DNA of 64,000 nt from Oscillatoria sp. FACHB-1407 (lineage in GTDB: Bacteria > Cyanobacteriota > Cyanobacteriia > Elainellales > Elainellaceae). Where the stretch lies: the NCBI RefSeq assembly GCF_014697545.1, contig NZ_JACJSA010000002.1, forward strand, positions 1 through 64,000, given 5' to 3'. Shown here piece by piece: positions 27,150 to 35,636 of the stretch (the stretch's first letter is position 1; every line of letters starts with the position of its first letter). Both the position numbers and the translations under genes were made by a program. The notes below the pieces were generated by a model. The model was not told where the DNA came from. It saw only the letters and a list, made by a program, of their open reading frames with translations, and did not search any database.

Positions 27150-28492
27150 AGACTAGCTTCCTCTTGAATTAGGTAAATGCGATCGCGTTGTGTAATCAAA
27201 CCTTTTTTAATCAGGGAACGGAGAGCATCCACTGCCTGGAATCGGTTAATTCCCAGAGCTGACTCAATCTCAGTCAACCGTGCCCCTTGCACCTGATGGA
27301 CGTGGTTATAAATTTCTTTTTCCAGCTCAGCAGCATCCAAATGCACAGGTTTAGGACTGGAAGTGCTAACCACTGTTAAAACTTCAGGTTGGGCTACCAC
27401 GGATTCAGCAACTGGCGTAGGAATGCTCGCAACGGGTTCAGCAACCGCAACTACAGGTTGAGGCTCCACAATCACAGGTTGAGCTTCAACTGGCGATGCG
27501 ACAACGGTTGGAGTCGGAATGCTGGCAACGGGTGCTGGAGCGGTTTTAGCTGCAATGGGTTGAACGGCTGGTGCTGATTTCACTGGAGGTTGCACCACTT
27601 TAGGAGCCGGTCTTGTTGCTACAATCACTCTGCCTCTAGATGGCAGCTTAGGCTGTGGCTTTGGTTGCGGTTGTGGCTGAGGTTTTGCCTGGGGTTTGGC
27701 TTGTACTTTGGGTTGTACCTTAGGTTGGGTTGGAGTTGCTGTGGGTTGAGATGCTCCTTCACCACCCCAAATCAGCGATCGCAGGTTGACACAATATTGC
27801 CGCAGCTCTGCTCTGAACTCCGATAGTTCCTGGAACATAGTATCCACTTCCGTGATACGCCGTTCCCGATCCTGTTGCAGCATTTGTTGCAATTGCTGGG
27901 CGCGGTCTTGTCTTACAACTTCTAGTTCAGAGAGATAGGTTTGCACATCGGTACGCAGTTCTTCAACAAAAGCCGCAAGTTCTTCAACAAGCTGTGCTTT
28001 TACCTGAAGCCGCTGTTCCCGATTGGCGACCAGCATATCTTGGGTTTCAGCCTGGAGTATTTGGACTTCTGCTTGAATTTCTTGCATTCTTGCCTGCAAT
28101 ACCTGCCGTAGCGTCGCAACTGATGTGATCAGACGGGCATGAAAACGACTTAAATCTTGAGTCAACTGCTGTGCCATGAGAGAGCGATCGGCAGCACTGG
28201 CAGCTAAAAATTCAGCAGTTTGATATTGTAATACTTGCACAAAGTTGCGAAGCAACTGAGTCAATTGCTCAGCTTGAGCTTGACGTTGCTTACTGGCATT
28301 AGCCAGAAATGTTTGAGTTTCGTGTTGTAGTTCTAATTGAAATAGATTGAGGTCATCCCGGAGCTGAGATGCCATTTCTTGGCGTTCTTGCTCAAATGAG
28401 GTGAGGATGTCTCGCACTTCTTGTTTACGCAGTAATACTTCTGCTTGGCGTAGTCGTCTCTGCTCTTGCCACAGATCTTTAAAGGCAGTCAC
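27146..28492 (-). CDS. gvpC: Gas vesicle outer-surface protein GvpC with Pro-rich linker and winged-helix-like C-terminus
   Basis: 448 residues; GTG start with AGGAGG 8 nt upstream. After a short basic N-terminus there are 33-residue repeats at about 26-58, 59-91, 92-124, a degenerate 25-residue segment, then 150-182 and 183-215, with T/V-x-x-F/Y/M-L openings and internal Gln-Leu spacing. These helices lie on the ribbed shell and stiffen it. Residues ~245-385 are a Pro/Gln/Lys/Val-rich linker, and ~387-448 is a winged-helix-like module homologous to the GvpN tail. Classical GvpC (about 160-420 residues) has no such module as far as I know. Confidence 0.88.
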   Translation of the reverse strand: MTAFKDLWQEQRRLRQAEVLLRKQEVRDILTSFEQERQEMASQLRDDLNLFQLELQHETQTFLANASKQRQAQAEQLTQLLRNFVQVLQYQTAEFLAASAADRSLMAQQLTQDLSRFHARLITSVATLRQVLQARMQEIQAEVQILQAETQDMLVANREQRLQVKAQLVEELAAFVEELRTDVQTYLSELEVVRQDRAQQLQQMLQQDRERRITEVDTMFQELSEFRAELRQYCVNLRSLIWGGEGASQPTATPTQPKVQPKVQAKPQAKPQPQPQPKPQPKLPSRGRVIVATRPAPKVVQPPVKSAPAVQPIAAKTAPAPVASIPTPTVVASPVEAQPVIVEPQPVVAVAEPVASIPTPVAESVVAQPEVLTVVSTSSPKPVHLDAAELEKEIYNHVHQVQGARLTEIESALGINRFQAVDALRSLIKKGLITQRDRIYLIQEEASL

Positions 28493-28575
28493 GGGAATTT
28501 CCTCCTGCGAGGCTAGGAATAGCGGTTACGATGCAAGGTTTAGGGGAGCCATTGGGCTGGCTCCCCCAGAAATCA

Positions 28576-28794
28576 CTATGCAGAGGGTACTGCTGCTTGA
28601 GCGGTTAAACCAACAGCTTCTGCGTACTTCAGGTAGGTTTCTACTGAAGCAATAACAACACGAGCTTCAATAGCCAGTAATTCAATACCAACTAAGGAAA
28701 CACGAACCCAAGCATCAACCACGATTCCTTTGTCGAGGATGCGGTCAACAACTTCAGCCAAGCTAGAGGAAGAGTTTACTTTTTCAACAGCCAT
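28576..28794 (-). CDS. gvpA: Gas vesicle major shell protein GvpA
   Basis: 72 residues, the family's usual size. Contains the near-invariant [28 protein letters not shown] and [20 protein letters not shown]. It polymerises into the ribbed gas-vesicle wall. AGGTGA precedes the ATG. Only one gvpA copy is present here. It is first in the gvpA-C-N-J run; the 83-bp gap to gvpC has no evident terminator. Confidence 0.97.
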   Translation of the reverse strand: MAVEKVNSSSSLAEVVDRILDKGIVVDAWVRVSLVGIELLAIEARVVIASVETYLKYAEAVGLTAQAAVPSA

Positions 28795-29459
28795 GATAAA
28801 TCACCTAAAACAAATTACATGCGGGGACTAATATGTCTTACTCTCTTACTGAAGAGACAACAGAAACCTGAATTCTCAGAACAAGATGGGCACACAAACG
28901 CAGCAAAAATTACAGCATGAATGCTGAAGAATCTGCTTTGCGAATTGATGCACCTAGTAAAAATACTGAATCTGTTCAGGAATGCCGGAACTTCTGTTTG
29001 CGACATTGCTCCAGTTTCAAGAGCGAGTTGCCTTTTGAATCGGGCTAGCGATTTGCTATTTCGCTCTGATCTTGGAGTTATTCAAAGCATTCCCACTTCT
29101 TAGAGACGTCTAACATCAGGAACAAAAAAAGAATTAAGTTTAGATAAACCCTAACTATTTTTGTTGCTGATTATGTGCAAATCAAAAACGCTCCAGAAGG
29201 ACAGGAAAACTAGGCTGATTCAATTGAGAAAAAGTCCATTGTTTAGATCTATTTCTCCATTGATTGCTTTTATATATAGTGTGTTCACAAATTGTTCGTG
29301 AACCAGGAAGTGCGAGAGCTTCTTCCTCAACCAGGGGTTCCACCCCTGCACCCCGTTCATCTCTCGTTGAGATGTCTATATATAAGAAGCACAGCCTAGT
29401 GAACTTTTCTAGAGGTACTCTTTGAATCCGGATAGTTTTGATAACCGATTCTTTGGAGG
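28795..29459. other. 665-bp region upstream of gvpA with MITE-like element
   Basis: Carries the gvpA promoter and leader. The MITE-like element C copy 2 occupies 29271-29384. Short ORFs here (for instance 28815-29006 and 28921-29103) are antiparallel shadows in AT-rich DNA. I cannot assign a promoter by eye; TATATATAG within the element end could serve as a -10-like sequence. Confidence 0.5.
29271..29384 (+). mobile_element. MITE-like element C, copy 2 (114 bp)
   Basis: Perfect 9-bp terminal inverted repeats TATATATAG / CTATATATA, the same internal palindrome as copy 1 (TTCACAAATTGTTCGTGAA, 29284-29302), a 43-bp extra segment containing AGGGGTTCCACCCCTGCACC shared with repeat family B, then CCGTTCATCTCTCGTTGAGA. 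Same orientation as copy 1 at 25363, so the gvpACNJ unit lies between direct copies. Confidence 0.7.
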
Positions 29460-29723
29460 TTATTCTTTGACTCGCCGTTCAAACTCTGCACGAGTTGATT
29501 CAACTAGTGTTAAAGCCGTTTGATAAATTTCTGCATGGTCTTGCTTTAACCAACTGAGTAAGCGGGAGAGTTGAGCGTTTCTCAGCTCCAAGTCCGTTTG
29601 AAAGATAGCAGCCGTTGCCATGTGAGTAGCGTATTCGGGGGGATGTCCTTGCGAGACAAAGCTAGCAGTCAATACGGTAAGAGCTTGTTGACGGACGACG
29701 TCGATGGGTTGTTCGGAGAGCAT
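29460..29723 (-). CDS. Small helical protein, unknown, gvp-linked
   Basis: 87 residues, all-helical prediction: VVRQQALTVLTASFVSQGHP, then FQTDLELRNAQLSRLLSWLK and ALTLVESTRAEFERRVKE. No family recognised. It sits between the CDC48-like ATPase gene (128 bp upstream) and gvpA on the same strand. The surroundings suggest a gas-vesicle accessory role, but only position supports that. Confidence 0.5.
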   Translation of the reverse strand: MLSEQPIDVVRQQALTVLTASFVSQGHPPEYATHMATAAIFQTDLELRNAQLSRLLSWLKQDHAEIYQTALTLVESTRAEFERRVKE

Positions 29724-29726
29724 AGG

Positions 29727-29797
29727 AGATAAGAAGGGAGTAGGGAATGGGGAGTAGGGAATAGGGAATGGGGAGAGACGCGATTAATCGCGTCTGT
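29727..29797 (+). repeat. Heptamer repeats plus GACGCGATTAATCGCGTCT palindrome
   Basis: Tandem variants of GGGGAGT/GGGGAAT at 29733-29775, followed by the perfect-looking palindrome AGACGCGATTAATCGCGTCT. A related palindrome with ATGACGCGATGAATCGCGTCT is at about 56995-57020. Confidence 0.65.
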
Positions 29798-29851
29798 ACG
29801 GGGGATGGAGAAAAATTGGGAGCAACGTGATAAGTGTATCGAGAGGAGATT

Positions 29852-31690
29852 CTATTCGGATTGCATCAGCTTTTGCTCACAGAGTAGCTGATGGGCAGCA
29901 GCAAAGTCAGCGTTGGTGATGCGGATCGTAGTGGGGTCTGTTTGTCCTTGAGCGCGATAGCGACGAATGGCTTCCAGGGCAGCTTGATTGCTGAGGAGAG
30001 CCAGATCAGCCCCGTTCCAGTCTTCTGTTTGGGTTGCCCAATCTTCGAGGTTGACGCTAGTGAGGGGACGATCCTGGTTGTGGACTTGCAGAATCGCAAG
30101 ACGACTGTTGAGGTCGGGAAGATCGACTTTGATTTGTAAGTCTAATCGTCCGGCTCGAAGGAGGGCTGGGTCGAGGGTTTCGGGGCGATTGGTGGCTCCA
30201 ATCAGTAAGACATTGAGGCATTCGTGTAAACCATCGAGTTCGGTGAGCAATTGACCTACGACGCGATCGCTCACGCCTGAATCCCCTTGAAAGCGTCCAC
30301 GGGCAGGAGCCAGGGTATCAATCTCATCGACAAACACTACACAGGGAGCGGCTTGTCGAGCTTTGGTGAAGAGTTCTCGAACGGCTTGTTCGGCAGCCCC
30401 AACCCATTTGCTGAGGAGTTCAGGTCCATTCACCGCAATAAAGTTGGCGCGTGCCTGGGAAGCAACGGCTTTTGCCAGGAGGGTCTTGCCTGTGCCGGGA
30501 GGTCCCCACAGGAGAATGCCACGGGGGGCTTTTGCTTGTGTCTGTTGATAGAGTTCGGGATAGAGCAGTGCCCCTTCAACGGATTCCTGCAAGGTTTGTT
30601 TAACGGTTTCCAATCCACCGATTTGATCCCACGGCACATTGGGAGCCTCGACCTCAACCGATCGCAACACGGAGGGTTTGATTTCCCTTGCGGCTTGCAG
30701 GAAATCGGTCTGAGTTACGGTCATGGTATCGGGGATGGGTTGGTCGAGGGATGGAAGCTGTCGCCGCAGGGCTGTGTAGGCTGCTTTTTGGCAGAGGGCT
30801 TTGAGATCTGCACCGACAAAGCCAACCGAGAGATCGGCGATCGCCCCTAAATCTACAGAATTATCCAGTGGCATAGCGCGAGTCTGGATACGGAGAATTT
30901 CCAGACGACCGTCGCGATCGGGCACTCGAAAATGGACTTCGCGATCGAAGCGACCAGGACGACGTAGGGCCGGGTCGAGGTGATCGGGACGGTTGGTTGC
31001 GGCTAGAACGACCACGCCTTTGGTTTGAGCAAAACCATCCATCAAGCCCAGGAGTTGTGCCACGAGCCGTTTTTCGACTTCCCCCTCGACTTTGGAGCGA
31101 TCGGGGGCAAGGCTGTCAATCTCGTCAATGAAGACCAGACAGGGAGCCGCTTTTGTGGCTTTCTCAAATACTCCCCGGAGCTTGGCTTCCGCTTCTCCGT
31201 AGTACTTGCCCATGACTTCGGGACCGACGATCGCAATGTAGTTGACCCCTAATGCCTCTGCCAGGGCACGGGCGGTGAGGGTTTTTCCGGTACCGGGAGG
31301 GCCGACCATTAAGACCCCACGAGTTGGTTCCAAGCCCATTTTGGCCAGCAAATCGGGGCGTTTCAAGGGAATCTCGACCAGTTCTCGCAGTTCCCGCAAG
31401 ACTTCAGAAAGTCCCCCAACGTCCCCCAAAGCAGCCGTAGGAGAGGCTTCTGGCGGAGGGGGTGGGGTAATCACCGTATCGTCGGTCGCTGAGGTTGGTT
31501 CTTCTCCGGATGGGTTGGTGCGGATGCGACTTGTGCCGATTCCTCCGGGAATGTTGCCTCGACGGGGAATACTACTAAGAGGGCGGGAGTTAATTTGAAT
31601 GTCGGCTTTGAGTTCTCCCTTTTCCGCTTTTTCTTCCAACGTCTTGGCGAGTTCTAAGAGTTGTTCAAATCCCTTAAATAAGTCACTCAT
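29852..31690 (-). CDS. CDC48/VAT-like double AAA+ ATPase linked to gas vesicle genes
   Basis: 612 residues. Two complete AAA+ modules: D1 with GPPGTGKT (130-137) and CLVFIDEID (184-192), D2 with GPPGTGKT (396-403) and CVVFVDEID, each with an arginine-finger region (ATNRPDHLDPALRRPGRFDR; ATNRPETLDPALLRAGRLD). The N-domain of p97/VAT is replaced by ~85 residues: an acidic/basic helix (LFKGFEQLLELAKTLEEKAE) and a Pro-rich linker. That helix vaguely resembles the start of GvpH-type chaperones, which I cannot verify. Probably an unfoldase or chaperone for vesicle subunits. Divergent from the ArsA-like gene. Confidence 0.88.
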   Translation of the reverse strand: MSDLFKGFEQLLELAKTLEEKAEKGELKADIQINSRPLSSIPRRGNIPGGIGTSRIRTNPSGEEPTSATDDTVITPPPPPEASPTAALGDVGGLSEVLRELRELVEIPLKRPDLLAKMGLEPTRGVLMVGPPGTGKTLTARALAEALGVNYIAIVGPEVMGKYYGEAEAKLRGVFEKATKAAPCLVFIDEIDSLAPDRSKVEGEVEKRLVAQLLGLMDGFAQTKGVVVLAATNRPDHLDPALRRPGRFDREVHFRVPDRDGRLEILRIQTRAMPLDNSVDLGAIADLSVGFVGADLKALCQKAAYTALRRQLPSLDQPIPDTMTVTQTDFLQAAREIKPSVLRSVEVEAPNVPWDQIGGLETVKQTLQESVEGALLYPELYQQTQAKAPRGILLWGPPGTGKTLLAKAVASQARANFIAVNGPELLSKWVGAAEQAVRELFTKARQAAPCVVFVDEIDTLAPARGRFQGDSGVSDRVVGQLLTELDGLHECLNVLLIGATNRPETLDPALLRAGRLDLQIKVDLPDLNSRLAILQVHNQDRPLTSVNLEDWATQTEDWNGADLALLSNQAALEAIRRYRAQGQTDPTTIRITNADFAAAHQLLCEQKLMQSE

Positions 31691-31866
31691 TGCTGTATGT
31701 TGCGCTGTGGTTTAAGTGTATCTATCCCTGTGAAATGGGTAGGCTGTGTATGTATGACTCTTCATCTTTGGGGATTGTCAACCGGAGAATAGGGAGCGAT
31801 CGCCACAAGATCCTGCCAGAAGAGGGATAGATCAACATCAGTATTCCCATCGTCTTGTTCAGACTC

Positions 31867-33759
31867 ATGCATTCATTCAATCATCTTCATCTAGCCATGT
31901 TTAGCGGCAAGGGCGGAGTGGGTAAGACGACTCTCTCTTGTGGGTTTGCGCGTCATTGGTCACAGCAGTTTCCAGGCGATCGGGTTTTGCTGATTTCGAC
32001 CGATCCGGCTCATTCCCTGGGTGATGTGTTGCAGGTTGCGGTGGATGATACTGCCCATCCGCTGGTGGATCTGCCGAATTTGCAAGTGCGGGCGTTGAAT
32101 GCTCAATCCTTGTTGCGAGAGTTTAAGGCGCAGTATGGCAAGGTGTTGGAGCTTCTGGTTGAACGGGGCAGCTTTGTGCAAGGCGAAGATCTCAGTCCGG
32201 TGTGGGATTTGAGTTTTCCGGGGTTGGATGAGTTGATGGCGGTTTTGGAAATTCAGCGGTTGTTGCGCGATCGCATTGCTGATCGAGTCGTCGTGGATAT
32301 GGCTCCGAGCGGGCACACCCTGAATTTGTTTAAGTTGATGGATTTTTTAGATAACTTTTTGGGTGCGCTGGATCTATTTCAGGAGAAGCATCGGGTGATC
32401 AGCCAGACCTTTACAGGACGCTACATTGAAGACGAGGCGGATCAATTCTTGACCGAGATGAAAGCGGATCTGACGTCTGGGCGATTGCTCCTGCAAGATG
32501 CTGAGCAAACAGCGTGTTTTGTGGTGGCGATCGCGGAACCATTGAGCCTGTTGGAGACAACCCGCTTTTTAGATGCACTGCAAACGCTCCAGATTCCGTT
32601 GGGAGGAATTTGGGTGAACCACTTGCTTGAAGCAGATTCCAGTCAGGCAGATGAAACCTGGAGTCGGTATGCCCAACAGCAAAAACTGCTGGAACAGTTT
32701 CTCGATCTGGCGATAACTCATCCCGTGTTTGGTGTGCCGCAGCAAGTGAAGGAACCTGTGGGGGCGATCGCTCTGGACAGGCTGATGCAGCAAGCTAGCG
32801 TCGTCACGGGCGATGCCTTGAAGCATCCAACCCTGAACATTGCCGTTGAGTTTCCAGCGAAGATTTCCCCAGTTTTCGATGACTTTATCCAGGCAGGGCG
32901 ACGACTCGTGCTGGTCGGTGGCAAAGGGGGAGTGGGGAAAACCACTGTGGCAGCCGCGATCGCCTGGGGTATGGCAACCCAACATGGCGATCGCAACGTT
33001 CGGGTCATTTCCATTGATCCGGCTCATTCGCTGGGCGATGCACTGGGGCGATCGTTGGGACACAATCCGCAATGGCTCATGCCTAACCTGAGTGCTCAAG
33101 AAATCGATGCCGAAGAGGTGCTGACCCAGTTTCGAGAAGAGTATCTGTGGGAACTGGCGGAAATGATGAGCGGCGATAATCAGGAGGATACCAGTCTCAG
33201 CATTGCCTATGGGCCGGAGGCGTGGCGGCAGATTGTCTCGCAATCCTTGCCGGGAATTGATGAAATGCTGTCGCTGCTGACGATTATGGAATTGCTGGAG
33301 AAGAATGAGCAAGACCTGATTGTGTTGGATACGGCTCCAACAGGGCATCTGTTGCGCTTTTTGGAGATGCCGACAGCCCTGGGCGATTGGCTCGCCTGGA
33401 TCTTTAAGTTGTGGATTAAGTATCAGGATGTGGTGGGTCGCACCGAATTTATGGGGCGATTGCGGACGTTGCGGCAACGGGTGATGCAAGCACAGAAGAA
33501 ATTGAAGGATGCCCAGCACACCGAATTTATTGGAGTGATGCAAGCCCAATCTGCAATCTTGGCAGAGGCGACTCGCCTGACCGAAACTTTGAGTGACATG
33601 GGCATTAGCCAACGGTATGTGGTGCAAAATCGGTTTGAGGCAGGCCAAGAGACCGTGAGCGATCGCTTTCCCCATCAAACCGTGGTGCGACTGCCTGTGT
33701 TACCCGTGGCGATCGCCCCTCAGGATCAGATCAAAGCTGCTGCACAATGCCTGTTTTGA
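31867..33759 (+). CDS. Tandem ArsA/GET3-family ATPase
   Basis: About 630 residues from the ATG at 31867 (a TTG at 31855 is in frame). Two ArsA-like halves: P-loops in AMFSGKGGVGKTTLSCGFAR and VLVGGKGGVGKTTVAAAIAW, each followed by the switch DPAHSLGD and by DMAPSGHTL / DTAPTGHLL. No arsB, arsD or arsR is nearby and no arsenite-site Cys triad is visible, so arsenite pumping is unlikely. GET3-type ATPases shield hydrophobic clients; here the client may be GvpA or other shell proteins. That link rests on its place inside the gvp island and is inference. Confidence 0.85.
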   Translation: MHSFNHLHLAMFSGKGGVGKTTLSCGFARHWSQQFPGDRVLLISTDPAHSLGDVLQVAVDDTAHPLVDLPNLQVRALNAQSLLREFKAQYGKVLELLVERGSFVQGEDLSPVWDLSFPGLDELMAVLEIQRLLRDRIADRVVVDMAPSGHTLNLFKLMDFLDNFLGALDLFQEKHRVISQTFTGRYIEDEADQFLTEMKADLTSGRLLLQDAEQTACFVVAIAEPLSLLETTRFLDALQTLQIPLGGIWVNHLLEADSSQADETWSRYAQQQKLLEQFLDLAITHPVFGVPQQVKEPVGAIALDRLMQQASVVTGDALKHPTLNIAVEFPAKISPVFDDFIQAGRRLVLVGGKGGVGKTTVAAAIAWGMATQHGDRNVRVISIDPAHSLGDALGRSLGHNPQWLMPNLSAQEIDAEEVLTQFREEYLWELAEMMSGDNQEDTSLSIAYGPEAWRQIVSQSLPGIDEMLSLLTIMELLEKNEQDLIVLDTAPTGHLLRFLEMPTALGDWLAWIFKLWIKYQDVVGRTEFMGRLRTLRQRVMQAQKKLKDAQHTEFIGVMQAQSAILAEATRLTETLSDMGISQRYVVQNRFEAGQETVSDRFPHQTVVRLPVLPVAIAPQDQIKAAAQCLF

Positions 33760-33846
33760 GAGAAGGCATCGGGAGGAGCGTTTCGCAAAACGCCGTACGG
33801 TACGAAACGAACTTGCCTTAAACGAACGTCAGTTCGGTTTAAGAGT

Positions 33847-33989
33847 CCGGCGAATGAATTCGCGGCTACTAGAGCGAAGTCCGCCGACGCGGACTACGGA
33901 AAATGCCGGATCTAACGAACCGACGCAGGTGGGTTTTGCTCCGATAGCTGCGGTTTTAACCGCCGAAATCCTTATCCCGAATTCACGTT
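33847..33989 (-). repeat. Dispersed repeat family A, inverted full copy
   Basis: Reverse-complement match to 7914-8050 over the whole length, extended at its end to GAATTCACGTT; this end overlaps two bases of the gvpW-like stop codon (33988-33990). It lies between the convergent ArsA-like and gvpW-like genes. Confidence 0.8.
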
Positions 33990-34659
33990 AAACGAAATGA
34001 TAGGGCGGTAAAGCGTTGCCCAGGCTAATACTCCAGAGGGTACAGAGGTCTTGCCATTGCTGAATCTGGTTCTGCAAGGTGATTTCATGGGTGCGATCGG
34101 CTAGCAGGTAGACCCGCTCTACACCGTCTTTGGATTCAGAAAGGGTGTGATGAAAGGATTGGGCGATCGCCTCTTTGACCTCGTCTAACTCCTGCTGTCG
34201 CTGGTGTTGCTGCTCTAGCTGAGACTGGTAGCGTTGTTTTTTGGCTAAGAAGTAGTCTTTGCCTTTGATGTCAGAGGAAATTTCTGGTTCGGCTTTCTCA
34301 ACGGGAATAAATTTGAGGACATACTCTGCCTGTCCTTTGAGTTGAGAAAACTTATCCAGATAGAGGGAATGGTTTGCCTCTAGATGTTGAAGCAACCCCG
34401 CTTCCGAGACAAACTGAGTGCCAAACCGCAGCGGCAGGATATCCGCCTGCTGGAAGACCTCTTGCAAGACGCGATCGTGGGCAATGATGGCTTGCAGGAG
34501 TTGGCTATCGTTTTGTTGCAATTCCTCAAACGCTAACCCTGGCTCAACCAGAGCACAAAGCTGTCTTACCTCAATCAGGTGCAATGAGCCTGTGATACCC
34601 GTGGGTAGTTCCAGGGGCTCAGCAGAGTGAAGCAAGAAGGCATAGGTGTAGATTCCCAT
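33988..34659 (-). CDS. gvpW: GvpL/GvpF-family gas vesicle protein (GvpW-like)
   Basis: 223 residues. GvpF/L signatures: IYTYAFLLHSAEPLELPTGI, HDRVLQEVFQQADILPLRFG, and the C-terminal YLLADRTHEITLQNQIQQW. It differs from gvpF at 23608 and most likely is the cyanobacterial GvpW. It starts 2 nt after the ssb stop codon, so it is translated in one operon with ssb, an odd partner for a vesicle gene. The stop codon lies at the edge of a dispersed repeat. Confidence 0.8.
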   Translation of the reverse strand: MGIYTYAFLLHSAEPLELPTGITGSLHLIEVRQLCALVEPGLAFEELQQNDSQLLQAIIAHDRVLQEVFQQADILPLRFGTQFVSEAGLLQHLEANHSLYLDKFSQLKGQAEYVLKFIPVEKAEPEISSDIKGKDYFLAKKQRYQSQLEQQHQRQQELDEVKEAIAQSFHHTLSESKDGVERVYLLADRTHEITLQNQIQQWQDLCTLWSISLGNALPPYHFV

Positions 34660-34661
34660 TT

Positions 34662-35156
34662 TTAGAATGGAATATCGTCATATTCTGCGTCACTACTAGA
34701 AGCAGAATAGGTGGTTGCTTTAGCGGTAGAGGGTTCTGCGACGGTTGATTTGGCTGTAGCTGACTTGCTGGCTTTAGGAGCTGCACTGCGTGCTTTAGGA
34801 GCACTGTCGGTAGTTGGGGCAGGTTTAACGGAAGTGGTGCTAACGGCAGCCCCTGCTCCAATTTTATGAATCCGTTGAGCGGTGAGTTCGGCACGTTTTT
34901 CTTTAAAACCTTCGGGGCGATCGACCGTATTGATGTTGAGCCGCCCTTCAATCACGATGCGATCGCCCTCGTGATATTTCTCCTGAATCTCTTGTGCTAA
35001 GTTACCCCAGCCCACAACACGCAGAGTTTCTGGCGGAGAGTCTTCGCGGAGTCCGTCAAACTGCACCATCATTTCAGCGATCGGGGTTTGGTTATCCGAT
35101 GTATAGCGCAACTGCGGTTCTTGAATAATCTCTGCCATTAAAATAAAGCTGTTCAT
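34662..35156 (-). CDS. ssb: Single-stranded DNA-binding protein (SSB)
   Basis: 164 residues from the ATG at 35156 with GGAG 4 nt upstream; the open frame reaches 35198. The OB fold spans 1-105 (MNSFILMAEIIQEPQLRYT, DRIVIEGRLNINTVDR), followed by a Lys/Ala/Ser/Thr-rich linker and the acidic tip EYDDIPF that recruits partner proteins. The N-terminus departs from the usual NxVxLVGRL pattern and is the variant seen in cyanobacteria. gvpW-like gene follows at 2 nt. Confidence 0.85.
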   Translation of the reverse strand: MNSFILMAEIIQEPQLRYTSDNQTPIAEMMVQFDGLREDSPPETLRVVGWGNLAQEIQEKYHEGDRIVIEGRLNINTVDRPEGFKEKRAELTAQRIHKIGAGAAVSTTSVKPAPTTDSAPKARSAAPKASKSATAKSTVAEPSTAKATTYSASSSDAEYDDIPF

Positions 35157-35632
35157 AACTCCAGCACCTCTTAATATTCCACTCAATATACACTTCAACG
35201 TATCGAATCAAAGCACCAAATCGCAGAGATGTAGTACCAAAGTACTATTTTAGCAAGGGAAATTTACAACTGGAAAGGGCTAATACAGGATTCAGGGCGG
35301 CAAGAAACACTAATTTTGGGCTAGGGGTGAAGCACTCGATAGAACAACCTGGTATTTCATGACGGATCGTGGATTTAATAAATCCGCAAACTGTACGGGC
35401 GGGTTTAGCAAATTAATTTGCACTCTGCCATGGATGTGATAGCAAAACCCGCCCCTACTTAACGTCGAACTTAATCTAACTCCCATTCCTAAGATACTTC
35501 TACGAATGACTCTTCCCGTTCTAAGAACAACTCGTCGTAAATCAGGGTGGGAATTTAGGGTGCAGGGGTAGAACCCTTTGGCTAGGGGCACAGCCCCCTA
35601 TTTTCATTCAAACCCTATCTGTGAAAGCAGTA
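35157..35632. other. 476-bp repeat-filled interval
   Basis: Upstream of ssb. Holds an inverted repeat (GGGCGGGTTT ... AAACCCGCCC, 35398-35453) and a full inverted family-B repeat (35503-35636). No gene supported; the 93-codon frame at 35310-35591 runs through the repeats. Confidence 0.65.
35398..35453. repeat. Inverted repeat with GGGCGGGTTT arms
   Basis: Arms GGGCGGGTTTAGCAAATTAAT and TGCTATC/AGCAAAACCCGCCCC-type sequence with an inner AAATTAATTT palindrome. A cyanobacterial extragenic palindrome by appearance; no terminator T-run. Confidence 0.5.
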
Positions 35633-35636
35633 CTAA
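35503..35636 (-). repeat. Dispersed repeat family B, inverted full copy containing a stop codon
   Basis: Read on the minus strand it starts GCTTAGTACTG, then CACAGATAGGGTTTG, GGGGGCTGTGCCCC and ends GATTTACGACGAGTTGTTC, matching the copies at 12026 and 60922. The TAG of the nucleotidyltransferase gene (35633-35635) is inside its CTTAGTACTG end. Confidence 0.75.

Noticed and set aside
32569-33678. Long minus-strand ORF (369 codons) opposite the ArsA-like gene
   Set aside because: Antisense shadow of a well-supported gene; His/Gln-rich with no motif.
31867-33759. Arsenical pump ATPase
   Set aside because: Tandem ArsA fold is present, but there are no ars neighbours and no arsenite-site cysteine set, so an arsenic role is not supported.
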